This document shows, piece after piece, positions 1 to 6,500 of a DNA stretch of 8,093 nucleotides. The notes below the pieces were generated by a model. It saw only the letters and a program-made list of their open reading frames with translations. It was not told the origin of the DNA and made no database searches. The position numbers were made by a program, and so were the translations under genes. The stretch is from JAVBNJ01 sp031551625. GTDB lineage: Bacteria; Bacteroidota; Bacteroidia; Bacteroidales; UBA932. Location of the stretch: positions 1-8,093 of the forward strand of contig JAVBNJ010000129.1 in the NCBI GenBank assembly GCA_031551625.1. The letters run 5' to 3'. Positions within the stretch are counted from its first letter, which is position 1, and each line of letters opens with the position of its first letter.

Positions 1-1
1 T

Positions 2-127
2 GCGGTGGTGCGAAAAATAACCCTAAATATATTAAAGAAAGAAGGCTCAAAAAACATGAGCCTTGTTACAAAAAGATTAAAAGCGGCGTGGGATATCGAC
101 TTCCTTTACAAATTACTTAATTTCTAA
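2..127 (+). CDS. ISAs1-like family transposase, C-terminal 41 residues (5' part off the window)
   Basis: Frame 2 is open from the edge to a TAA at 125-127. The visible tail contains RKITLNILKKE, then a basic stretch, then KRLKAAWDIDFLYKLL. This matches my memory of the C-terminus of ISAs1/IS4-group DDE transposases: a helix of the form lRkiaLNLLkqe, then K-R-LKAaWD-dyL-KLL. The catalytic DDE residues lie upstream, outside the window, so intactness cannot be judged. A second frame (1-120) is also open here, but its product does not resemble a protein family I know. Function: cut-and-paste or copy transposition of the element. No regulation is visible. Confidence 0.62.
   Translation, partial: AVVRKITLNILKKEGSKNMSLVTKRLKAAWDIDFLYKLLNF
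42..64 (-). terminator. Possible intrinsic terminator on the minus strand
   Basis: AAGGCTCA (42-49) and TGAGCCTT (57-64) form a perfect 8-bp stem with a 7-nt loop. On the minus strand the stem is followed by a T-rich tail (CTTTCTTTAAT, 31-41); on the plus strand no T-tract follows. It could end transcripts that run out of the toxin-antitoxin operon and keep them from entering the insertion sequence. It lies within the transposase coding region, so chance or a structural role in the element is equally possible. Confidence 0.35.
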
Positions 128-216
128 ATGCGTCGGCCCTGCTGAAATAATAAACGAAGTCCCGTAGGTAGCATTTCACTAATTACGGTTATTCACTTTG
201 CACCACTTCGTGGTAT

Positions 217-546
217 TTATATAGCTTTGATTTGTGTAATCATATCCGGCAAAAATGTTTCTTTTATTTGCCAGATGATTTCAGAATCGACACCAAAGTA
301 ATGATGTACTATGCGATTGCGGAATCCGCGGATTTTAAACCAGTCGATATTATCGTGATGGTCTTTGAATTCTTCGGGTAAGCGGTTGGCAGCCTCTCCA
401 ATAATTTCGAAATTACGTATAACGGCATCAGCTGTTTTGTCGTCTGCTAAAAACTGTTCAAATGTCATACCTGCTGTGTACTGAAAAATTTTTTCAGCAC
501 TTTCGATAATGTCATTTATCAATAATTCAACTTCGCGCTTAGACAT
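217..546 (-). CDS. hepT: HepT-like HEPN toxin ribonuclease (DUF86)
   Basis: A 109-residue all-helical HEPN protein of the HepT family. The family motif R-x4-H-x-Y is present as R76-NRIV-H81-H-Y83. It is preceded by the typical RNFEIIGEAANRLP segment (44-57) and the IDWFKIRGFRN segment (68-77), and followed by FGVD-IW. Known HepT toxins are dimeric RNases whose Arg and His form the active site. The Tyr is the residue modified by the partner nucleotidyltransferase. The ATG overlaps the stop of the upstream mntA-like gene by 8 bp (539-546), which indicates one transcript and coupled translation. All catalytic residues are present, so it should be active unless neutralised. A small ACCAC/GTGGT hairpin lies just after the stop (202-214) but has no T-tract. 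Confidence 0.92.
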   Translation of the reverse strand: MSKREVELLINDIIESAEKIFQYTAGMTFEQFLADDKTADAVIRNFEIIGEAANRLPEEFKDHHDNIDWFKIRGFRNRIVHHYFGVDSEIIWQIKETFLPDMITQIKAI

Positions 547-832
547 ACACTATTTCTTTTTCGATAGCCGAATAATAAGGTGCTTTGATACCTTTCCGCG
601 AAACCAAATCAACTTTCCGGTGGAACGTATTTTCTAAATAGTCGGCCAACTCAATAAACTCAATGCCTACCGGCTGTGTAAAATCAACAATAATATCAAT
701 GTCACTGGTGGTGCTCGAAAAGTCATTGCGTACAATAGAACCAAACAGCCCTATTGTTCCAACATGGAACTTATCAGACAGTTTTGGTTTCAAACTTCGC
801 AAATTGTTTTTTATTTCTTCCAGGTAAGACAT
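539..832 (-). CDS. mntA: MntA-like minimal nucleotidyltransferase antitoxin
   Basis: A 97-residue minimal nucleotidyltransferase. GLFGSIVR (28-35) is followed by SDIDIIVDF, giving catalytic G30/S32-type residues and metal ligands D44 and D46. A third acidic residue is D75 in KVDLV. In characterised MntA-HepT pairs this enzyme adds AMP units from ATP to the Tyr of the HepT R-x4-H-x-Y motif and so silences the RNase. Here the antitoxin gene comes first and overlaps the toxin gene. The spacing between GS and the DxD is 11 residues, one more than the GSx10DxD usual in the family; all three acidic residues are kept, so activity is still expected. A Bacteroidetes-type -7 element lies 19 bp upstream of the ATG. 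Confidence 0.9.
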   Translation of the reverse strand: MSYLEEIKNNLRSLKPKLSDKFHVGTIGLFGSIVRNDFSSTTSDIDIIVDFTQPVGIEFIELADYLENTFHRKVDLVSRKGIKAPYYSAIEKEIVYV

Positions 833-850
833 CGTAATTCTGCTTTTTTA

Positions 851-858
851 CAAAAATA
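851..858 (-). promoter_or_regulatory. Candidate promoter of the mntA-hepT operon (TAnnTTTG)
   Basis: On the minus strand TATTTTTG matches the Bacteroidetes -7 consensus TAnnTTTG. It lies about 19 bp upstream of the antitoxin ATG, so the leader would be only about a dozen nucleotides. No TTG or TTTG sits at the expected 19-21 nt distance; the nearest TTTG (885-888) is 26 nt away. The -33 box is therefore weak. Confidence 0.45.
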
Positions 859-947
859 CGAAAATTATTTTACTTCGCAGTTTGCAAAGATTTGTTCATT
901 TAATGGAAATAAACTTTGAGCCTTTGTGGGAAACCCAAATTAACAAA

Positions 948-1973
948 TTAAGCGGTAGTTTTCTTGGAACGATGAGTAAGCAACAGAATAGACCCCCACG
1001 AAATAAGGCCGAATACAATCATCACCAATGCCTGTGTTTCGTGAGAGATAGTGGCAAACACCACCCCGTGGTCGCGCGGAATGCCATACACTGCCGCCAG
1101 TGTCAACGATATAATAAAATGATAGGCGCCCATACCGCCTTGCACCGGCGCCACCCAGCCCAATCCGCCAATGACCATCAGGAACAGTGCATCAACCCAC
1201 GTCAGATGTGCCGTTTCGGGCATGGCTAGTACAATCGCAAATGCCTGCAACCAGTATATCGCCCACAGCAAAGCCGTGTAGCTGAAGAACGCACCGCGGC
1301 GTTTGAGCTTGAAACCCGATTTAAGTCCGTCTACCAACCCTTTCAAGAGCTTCTTTATTTTACCGGCAAAAGGTAATTTGGCAATTTGCTTACGGAAAAC
1401 AATTAGCGCGATAATAAATAAAACCAATGCACCTAACGCTACATATACGAACGTGAGCGTACTTCCCGAAGCGCTGTCGACAAACGGTTGTACAAGGTTT
1501 GTATGGATGAATTCGCCGAATACATCTAACCGCAAAAATACAACGGCTACAGTAATTACGATCAAGCACACCATATCGAAAACACGCTCCAATACTACGG
1601 TTCCGAGTAATGATTCAAACGGAATTTTTTCGGTTTTGCGCAATACTCCGCAACGAATAACTTCGCCCATGCGCGGCACCGCAAAGTTCGACAGGTAGGT
1701 CATCATCACGGCATCATACGTGTTCTTGAATGATGGATAGTAGCCTAATGGTTCGATGATAAATTGCCAACGGCGCGCACGAATCAGAAATGCGACATAA
1801 CCTGCTGCCATCGAAGCCCCGATCCACCATACATTAGCTGTTTTCAAGCCATTCACCAACTCGTTCCACGTAACGCCTTTAAATGAAAAGTACAACAGTA
1901 CCACTGTCAACGCCAAAAAAAACGTATACTTCAACGCTTCTTTCAATATCCTTTTTGTATTACGCTTTTCCAT
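948..1973 (-). CDS. Flippase-like integral membrane protein (UPF0104 / LPG-synthase TM-domain family)
   Basis: A 341-residue polytopic inner-membrane protein. By eye it has about eight hydrophobic segments, near 15-31, 48-66, 124-147, 171-193, 229-250, 258-276, 280-297 and 303-332. It starts with a basic N-terminus (MEKRNTKR). Family signatures are the NFAVPRMGEVIRCGVLRK segment (96-113), ERVFD (129-133) and the glycine-rich APVQGGMGAYH (275-285). These match the membrane half of lysylphosphatidylglycerol synthases (MprF-type flippase domain). The C-terminal aminoacyl-transferase domain of MprF is absent, so lipid aminoacylation is not supported. A lipid- or lipid-linked-substrate transport role is an inference from the family. 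It lies downstream of panC-panD on the same strand, but 161 bp away behind a repeat-filled gap, so co-transcription is uncertain. The substrate is unknown. Confidence 0.85.
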   Translation of the reverse strand: MEKRNTKRILKEALKYTFFLALTVVLLYFSFKGVTWNELVNGLKTANVWWIGASMAAGYVAFLIRARRWQFIIEPLGYYPSFKNTYDAVMMTYLSNFAVPRMGEVIRCGVLRKTEKIPFESLLGTVVLERVFDMVCLIVITVAVVFLRLDVFGEFIHTNLVQPFVDSASGSTLTFVYVALGALVLFIIALIVFRKQIAKLPFAGKIKKLLKGLVDGLKSGFKLKRRGAFFSYTALLWAIYWLQAFAIVLAMPETAHLTWVDALFLMVIGGLGWVAPVQGGMGAYHFIISLTLAAVYGIPRDHGVVFATISHETQALVMIVFGLISWGSILLLTHRSKKTTA

Positions 1974-1980
1974 ATAATTT

Positions 1981-2131
1981 TTTAGCCACGAATAAACACG
2001 AAATTAAACAAAATAATCCCATAGTGAAACTACACGAATTGTTTGCAGTGCAAACTAAATAATTAGTGTAATTTATATTTAGTGTCTTGATGTGCATCTC
2101 CATTAGTGTCAATTCGTAAAATTCGTGGTTG
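1981..2131. repeat. Nested inverted repeats filling the panD-flippase gap
   Basis: The gap begins with TTAGCCACGAATAAACACG (from 1982) and ends with ATTCGTGGTTGA (to 2132). The outer arms CCACGAAT (1986-1993) and ATTCGTGG (2121-2128) are perfect inverted copies. Further in, TACACGAATT (2031-2040) pairs with AATTAGTGTA (2061-2070) at 9 of 10 positions. These enclose the perfect 15-nt palindrome GTTTGCA-G-TGCAAAC (2041-2055). Short AGTGT/ACAC and CGAAT/ATTCG words recur every 10-25 bp. From memory, CACGAATT/AATTCGTG repeats like this are scattered between genes in many Bacteroidetes genomes. The role is unknown. Confidence 0.6.
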
Positions 2132-2134
2132 ACT

Positions 2135-2485
2135 TTAGATTAGCTTATTCGTTTTGGAGTCGGGGAACACCACGTGCGGCATGAAGTACTTGGCTTCTTC
2201 GAAATCCATAGTGGCATACGACATGATAATCACCAGATCTCCGATGGAAACCTTGTGCGCAGCCGCCCCATTGATTCCGATTTTTCCGCTGCCGCGTTCG
2301 CCTTTTATCACATACGTGTCGAAACGCTCGCCATTGGTAATATCCGCTATTGTTACCTTTTCATAGGGAATCAAATTGGCGGCGTCCATTAAATCCTCGT
2401 CAATAGTAATACTGCCGATGTAGTGCAAGTTGGCTTCCGTTACGGCAGCCCTGTGTATTTTAGATTTTAAAATTTCTATTTGCAT
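2135..2485 (-). CDS. panD: Aspartate 1-decarboxylase proenzyme
   Basis: A cytosolic pyruvoyl enzyme that converts L-aspartate to beta-alanine and CO2 for pantothenate synthesis. The self-cleavage site is G24-S25 in LHYIGSITID, at the same residue numbers as in E. coli PanD. Processing gives a small beta chain and an alpha chain with N-terminal pyruvoyl from S25. Other expected residues are K9, R54 (NGERFDTY), Y58 and the ERG-(7)-NGAAAH segment (63-77). At 116 residues it is slightly shorter than the E. coli protein (126), missing only C-terminal tail. It lies 76 bp downstream of panC on the same strand and supplies PanC with beta-alanine, so an operon is likely. No separate promoter is evident. 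Confidence 0.97.
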   Translation of the reverse strand: MQIEILKSKIHRAAVTEANLHYIGSITIDEDLMDAANLIPYEKVTIADITNGERFDTYVIKGERGSGKIGINGAAAHKVSIGDLVIIMSYATMDFEEAKYFMPHVVFPDSKTNKLI

Positions 2486-2531
2486 AATACTTTTAGTTTA
2501 GCTTAAGGCTTTGCCGGAGCGCTTTGCACAA

Positions 2532-2554
2532 CTTGAAACCTTGAAACATGAAAC
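2532..2554. repeat. Short tandem CTTGAAAC repeat between panC and panD
   Basis: CTTGAAAC occurs at 2532-2539 and 2540-2547, followed by a degenerate ATGAAAC at 2548-2554, giving about three units of 7-8 bp. It sits in the 76-bp panC-panD spacer, next to a GCTTTGC direct repeat (2508-2514 and 2521-2527). No function is apparent. It may be a slippage product or part of a wider intergenic repeat family. Confidence 0.5.
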
Positions 2555-2561
2555 TTTTAAA

Positions 2562-3404
2562 TTACTTAAGTTGTATATTATCAATCAACCGCACGGGACG
2601 GGCATAAACCGCCACGCATATCCTCACATGTTCGGCATCGGCCCACGACTCCACGGGTTGTAACGTCAGCTCATTAATTACTTCCACATATTCTACTTCC
2701 AGCAGCCGGCTCGCATCGATGGTTTTTGTGACCCATTTTTTCACTTCTTCCACACTCGTCGTAGCTACTTTTTCTTTGGCTTCCGAAAGCGTTTTATAAA
2801 TGAGTGGTGCAGCGTCACGTTGTTCCTGGGTAAGTAGCGTATTGCGCGAACTCATGGCCAGCCCGTCGGGCTCGCGCACCGTGGGGCAAGGCACAATCAC
2901 CGGACGATAGTCCAACTCCGTTACCAAAATACGAATGATTGCCAACTGCTGAAAATCTTTCTCCCCAAAAAATGCACAATCCGGTTGCACAATTTCAAAT
3001 AATCGAGACACTACTTGAGCGACACCATTGAAATGCCCTGGACGGAACTTTCCTTCCATTACCCGTTCTACAGCGCCAAAATCAAACTTGCGTGTATCGG
3101 GTTCGGGATAAACTTCTTTCTCGCTTGGTGCAAACACGATGTCGGTATTGAGAGCGTGCAGCATCTCCGTATCATTTTTCAGCGTTCGCGGATAATTGGT
3201 TAAATCATTGGGGTTATTGAATTGCGTGGGATTTACAAAAATACTGACCACCGTAATATCGCATTGCGTTTTACAAGCACGCACCAGTGCCAGGTGTCCA
3301 AAGTGCAGCGCACCCATTGTAGGCACAAACCCGATTGTTTTTTTCTGATTGCGCGCTAGCTCCAGTAACTGCTGCAATTCCGAAACCGTATGTACTATAA
3401 ACAT
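2562..3404 (-). CDS. panC: Pantothenate synthetase (pantoate--beta-alanine ligase)
   Basis: A cytosolic ligase of the nucleotidyltransferase fold. It joins pantoate and beta-alanine with ATP hydrolysed to AMP and PPi, giving pantothenate. With the start at 3404 it has 280 residues, close to E. coli PanC (283). Motifs are PTMGALHFGH (28-37, HxGH ATP site), FVNPTQF (56-62), RPGHFNGV (121-128), FGEKDFQQL (146-154) and LAMSSRN (182-188, KMSKS-like). The reading frame extends upstream to a TTG at 3431, but that codon lies inside the promoter's -7 element and would not be transcribed. The ATG at 3404 also gives the usual family N-terminus (MFIVHTVSELQQLL). It is the first gene of the pan cluster, divergent from metH. 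Confidence 0.96.
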   Translation of the reverse strand: MFIVHTVSELQQLLELARNQKKTIGFVPTMGALHFGHLALVRACKTQCDITVVSIFVNPTQFNNPNDLTNYPRTLKNDTEMLHALNTDIVFAPSEKEVYPEPDTRKFDFGAVERVMEGKFRPGHFNGVAQVVSRLFEIVQPDCAFFGEKDFQQLAIIRILVTELDYRPVIVPCPTVREPDGLAMSSRNTLLTQEQRDAAPLIYKTLSEAKEKVATTSVEEVKKWVTKTIDASRLLEVEYVEVINELTLQPVESWADAEHVRICVAVYARPVRLIDNIQLK

Positions 3405-3428
3405 CTGTTCTTGTTTAGAGTTGGGGCG

Positions 3429-3436
3429 CAAAGATA
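3429..3436 (-). promoter_or_regulatory. panC promoter, -7 element TATCTTTG
   Basis: On the minus strand TATCTTTG fits TAnnTTTG exactly. Transcription should begin near 3422, leaving a leader of about 18 nt before the panC ATG at 3404. The -33 region is poor: only a TTTTAGA run lies near the right distance. The element also rules out the upstream in-frame TTG as the start codon. Confidence 0.65.
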
Positions 3437-3470
3437 CAAAAAAAATAAGAAAGCATCTAAAATATGTAAA

Positions 3471-3502
3471 TTGGAGTGGCTCATAATTTTTCTGTATCTT
3501 TG
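3471..3502 (+). promoter_or_regulatory. metH promoter (TTG - 21 nt - TATCTTTG)
   Basis: TTG at 3471-3473, a 21-nt spacer and TATCTTTG at 3495-3502 make a full Bacteroidetes-type sigma promoter. Transcription should start near 3508, about 18 nt before the metH ATG. The leader is too short for a SAM or cobalamin riboswitch, both of which often control metH elsewhere. The -7 element is identical in sequence to that of divergent panC, and the two lie about 60 bp apart. Confidence 0.72.
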
Positions 3503-3525
3503 TTCAACACAACAAATGAGAAACT

Positions 3526-6500
3526 ATGAACGACATTAAAGAGTTGTTGCAACAACGTATTCTGGTACTCGACGGTGCGATGGGTACCATGATTCAGCAT
3601 TACAACTTGACAGAAGCCGATTTTCGTGGGAAACTTTTTGCTTCACATCCGTGTGAATTAAAAGGCAACAACGACGTACTGACTCTTACTCGTCCCGACA
3701 TTATAAAAGAAATTCACCGGCAATACCTCGAGGCAGGTGCCGACATTATCGAAAGCAATACGTTTAGCTGCAACCGCATTTCGATGGCCGACTACGGCTT
3801 GGAAAGCAACGTCTACGAGTTGAATTTACGAGCAGTGCAACTGGCAAAAGAAGCAGCAGCCGAATTTTCGACACCCGGCAAGCCGCGCTTTGTAGCGGGT
3901 TCCATTGGCCCTACTAATCGCTCGGCCTCGCTCTCGCCCGATGTTAACAATCCCGGCTTTCGCAACATTACGTTTGACAATCTGGTGGCTGCCTACACCG
4001 AACAACTCAAAGGGCTTATCGACGGCGGAGTCGATTTATTATTAATAGAAACAGTTTTTGATACACTCAATGCCAAGGCTGCGCTGTACGCAATTGAGCA
4101 ATTACAGTTCCCCCTTGGGGGGCAGGGGGGGCTTCCCGTGATGCTCTCTGCCACTATCACCGACCAAAGTGGCCGCACGCTTTCCGGTCAAACGCTCGAA
4201 GCGTTTCTGGTTTCCGTGTCGCACTACCCGCTGTTGTCAATCGGCTTGAATTGCGCGTTTGGCGCAGAACAGATGCGCCCCTTCCTGCAAGAACTTTCCG
4301 AGAAGGCTGGCGTGTTTGTGAGCGTGTATCCCAATGCCGGATTGCCCAACAGTCTTGGCGGGTACGACGAAACACCCGAAAGTATGGCGGTACATATACA
4401 GGATTATCTCAAGAGTAACTTGATAAACATCGTTGGCGGCTGTTGTGGTACAACGCCCGCCCATATTCGTACTATTGCCGAAGCCGTAAAAGATGCTAAA
4501 CCGCGTAGTATCGCTAAGCCTGCTACAATTCTTCGCCTGAGCGGTCTCGAAGCATTGACCATAACACCCGAAAGTAATTTTATAAATGTGGGTGAACGCA
4601 CTAACGTAACCGGTTCGGCACGTTTTGCCAAACTTATCAAAGCAGGCGACTATGAAAATGCACTGGCTGTGGCTCGCCAGCAAATAGAAGATGGCGCAGT
4701 TATACTCGATATCAATATGGACGAAGGCATGCTCGACGCCAAAGCCGAGATGACCACGTTCCTGAACCTGATCGCCTCCGAACCCGACATCGCCCGTGTG
4801 CCCGTGATGCTCGACTCATCGAGCTTCGATGTAATTGAAGCAGGCTTAAAATGCTTGCAGGGCAAAGGTGTTGTCAACTCCATTTCGCTGAAAGAAGGCG
4901 AAGAAAAATTTCTGGCACAGGCACAAAAAATAAAAAACTATGGAGCTGCTATCGTGGTAATGGCATTCGACGAGCAAGGCCAGGCCGATACCTACGAATG
5001 CCGCATTGCCGTGTGCCAACGCTCGTACAACCTATTAACTAAAAAATTAGGTATTCCGCCGTACGATATTATTTTCGACCCCAATGTGCTGGCCATCGGT
5101 ACAGGACTGGAAGAGCACAACAACTATGCGGTAGACTTTATCGAAACCGTGCGGTGGATCAAGCAGAACCTGCCGGGCACCAAGGTGAGCGGCGGTATCA
5201 GCAACTTGTCGTTTGCATTTCGCGGCAACACTACCATTCGCGAGGCCATGCACTCGGTGTTCCTCTATCACGCTATCCGTGCGGGCTTGGACATGGCCAT
5301 TGTCAACGCCGGCATGCTTACCGTTTACGAAACCATTCCGAAAGATTTGCTGGAGTTGGCAGAAGATTTAGTCCTGAATCGAAGACCGGATGCTACGGAA
5401 CGATTGATAAAATACAGCTCCCCCGCCCCCCAAAGGGGGAACGCGGTCGATAAAGGGGCGACAGTTATTTCTTCCCCTTTGGGGGGTGGGGGGGCTGTCG
5501 AAGCCCGCTTGGCATTGGCTCTTGTCAAAGGCAATGACACTACTCTCGAAACCGACATCGACGAAGCATGGGAAAAGTACGGACAAACGCTCAAAATAAT
5601 TGAAGGCCCACTGATGGACGGCATGAACACTGTAGGCGAATTGTTCGGCTGTGGCAAAATGTTCCTGCCGCAAGTCGTGAAATCGGCGCGGGTAATGAGA
5701 AAAGCAGTGGCTTTACTGGAACAAAAAGATTTAATAAATTTTCAAAATTTGTCAAATCCAAATACGGCGCTGCAGAAAAAAGCCGGAAAGATATTGCTGG
5801 CAACGGTCAAAGGAGATGTGCACGATATCGGTAAAAACATTGTGAGCGTGGTGCTGGCGTGCAATAACTTTGAAGTCATTGATGCCGGAGTGATGGTGCC
5901 TTGCCAGAAAATCCTTGAAATGGCGCGTGCCGAAAAGGTGGATATGATTGGCTTGAGCGGACTCATTACGCCTTCGCTCGAAGAAATGATACATGCAGCA
6001 AAAGAAATGGAGCGCGAAGGGTTTACTATTCCGTTACTGATTGGCGGCGCCACGACATCGAAATTGCACACGGCCGTGAAAATAGCGCCATGCTATTCGG
6101 GCCCTGTGATCCACACCTCCGATGCATCGCGAGGTGCGCTGACGGCGGTGTCGCTGGCTAATACCGATACACGTGATGCGTTCCTGAAACAACTGAACGA
6201 GGACTACGCCAGTTTGCGCAACCTGCACGAAACAAAACAACCGGTTAAAGAATACCTTCCGATAACCGAAGCTCAGAAACGTCATTACATTACCGACTGG
6301 AAAAAATACGGGGTAACAACACCGAAATTTTTGGAGCCGCGTTACTTGCGTAACTACAACATGGAAATCATCAGCCGCTACATCAATTGGGAGCCGCTGT
6401 TCCACGTATGGGGCCTCTATGGCCGTTTTCCCGAATTATTGAAAAAAGAAAATGCCGGACACGAAGCCAAAAAACTATTGGCCGATGCGCAAAAAATGTT

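Larger units (their letters stand above)
1..141 (+). mobile_element. Right end of an ISAs1-like insertion sequence (partial)
   Basis: The left edge cuts through an insertion sequence. What remains is the transposase C-terminus and, overlapping its stop codon, a candidate terminal inverted repeat at 126-141. Read inward from the right, the repeat begins CAGGGCCGACGCATTT. A transposase stop lying inside or beside the right terminal repeat is the usual layout in this family. The opposite end is outside the window, so the repeat cannot be paired here. The 8-10 bases from 142 would be the target duplication if the boundary is right. The family call rests on recognising the transposase tail by eye and on the GGCCCTG end. 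Confidence 0.6.

Noticed and set aside
1..120. Open frame 1 at the left edge
   Set aside because: Frame 2 gives a recognisable transposase C-terminus with a stop next to the terminal repeat. The frame 1 product resembles nothing I know.
202..214. Hairpin ACCAC-TTC-GTGGT as hepT terminator
   Set aside because: The stem is only 5 bp and no T-run follows on the minus strand.
882..1229. 115-codon plus-strand ORF opposite the flippase-like gene
   Set aside because: It lies antisense to a well-supported membrane protein, is Cys/His/Gln-rich without a family pattern, and looks like a shadow frame.
3405..3431. Extended panC reading frame starting at a TTG (3431)
   Set aside because: The TTG lies inside the TATCTTTG promoter element, upstream of the predicted transcription start, and the added nine residues are not part of the PanC family N-terminus.
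3516..3539. Seven-codon upstream ORF (ATG 3516 to TAA 3537-3539) overlapping the metH start
   Set aside because: It is too short, has no codon or ribosome-site support, and is easily explained by chance in an A-rich leader.
5414..5498. G-quadruplex as the main structure of the metH element
   Set aside because: Four G-runs exist, but the loops are long and the near-perfect inverted repeat would favour a hairpin.
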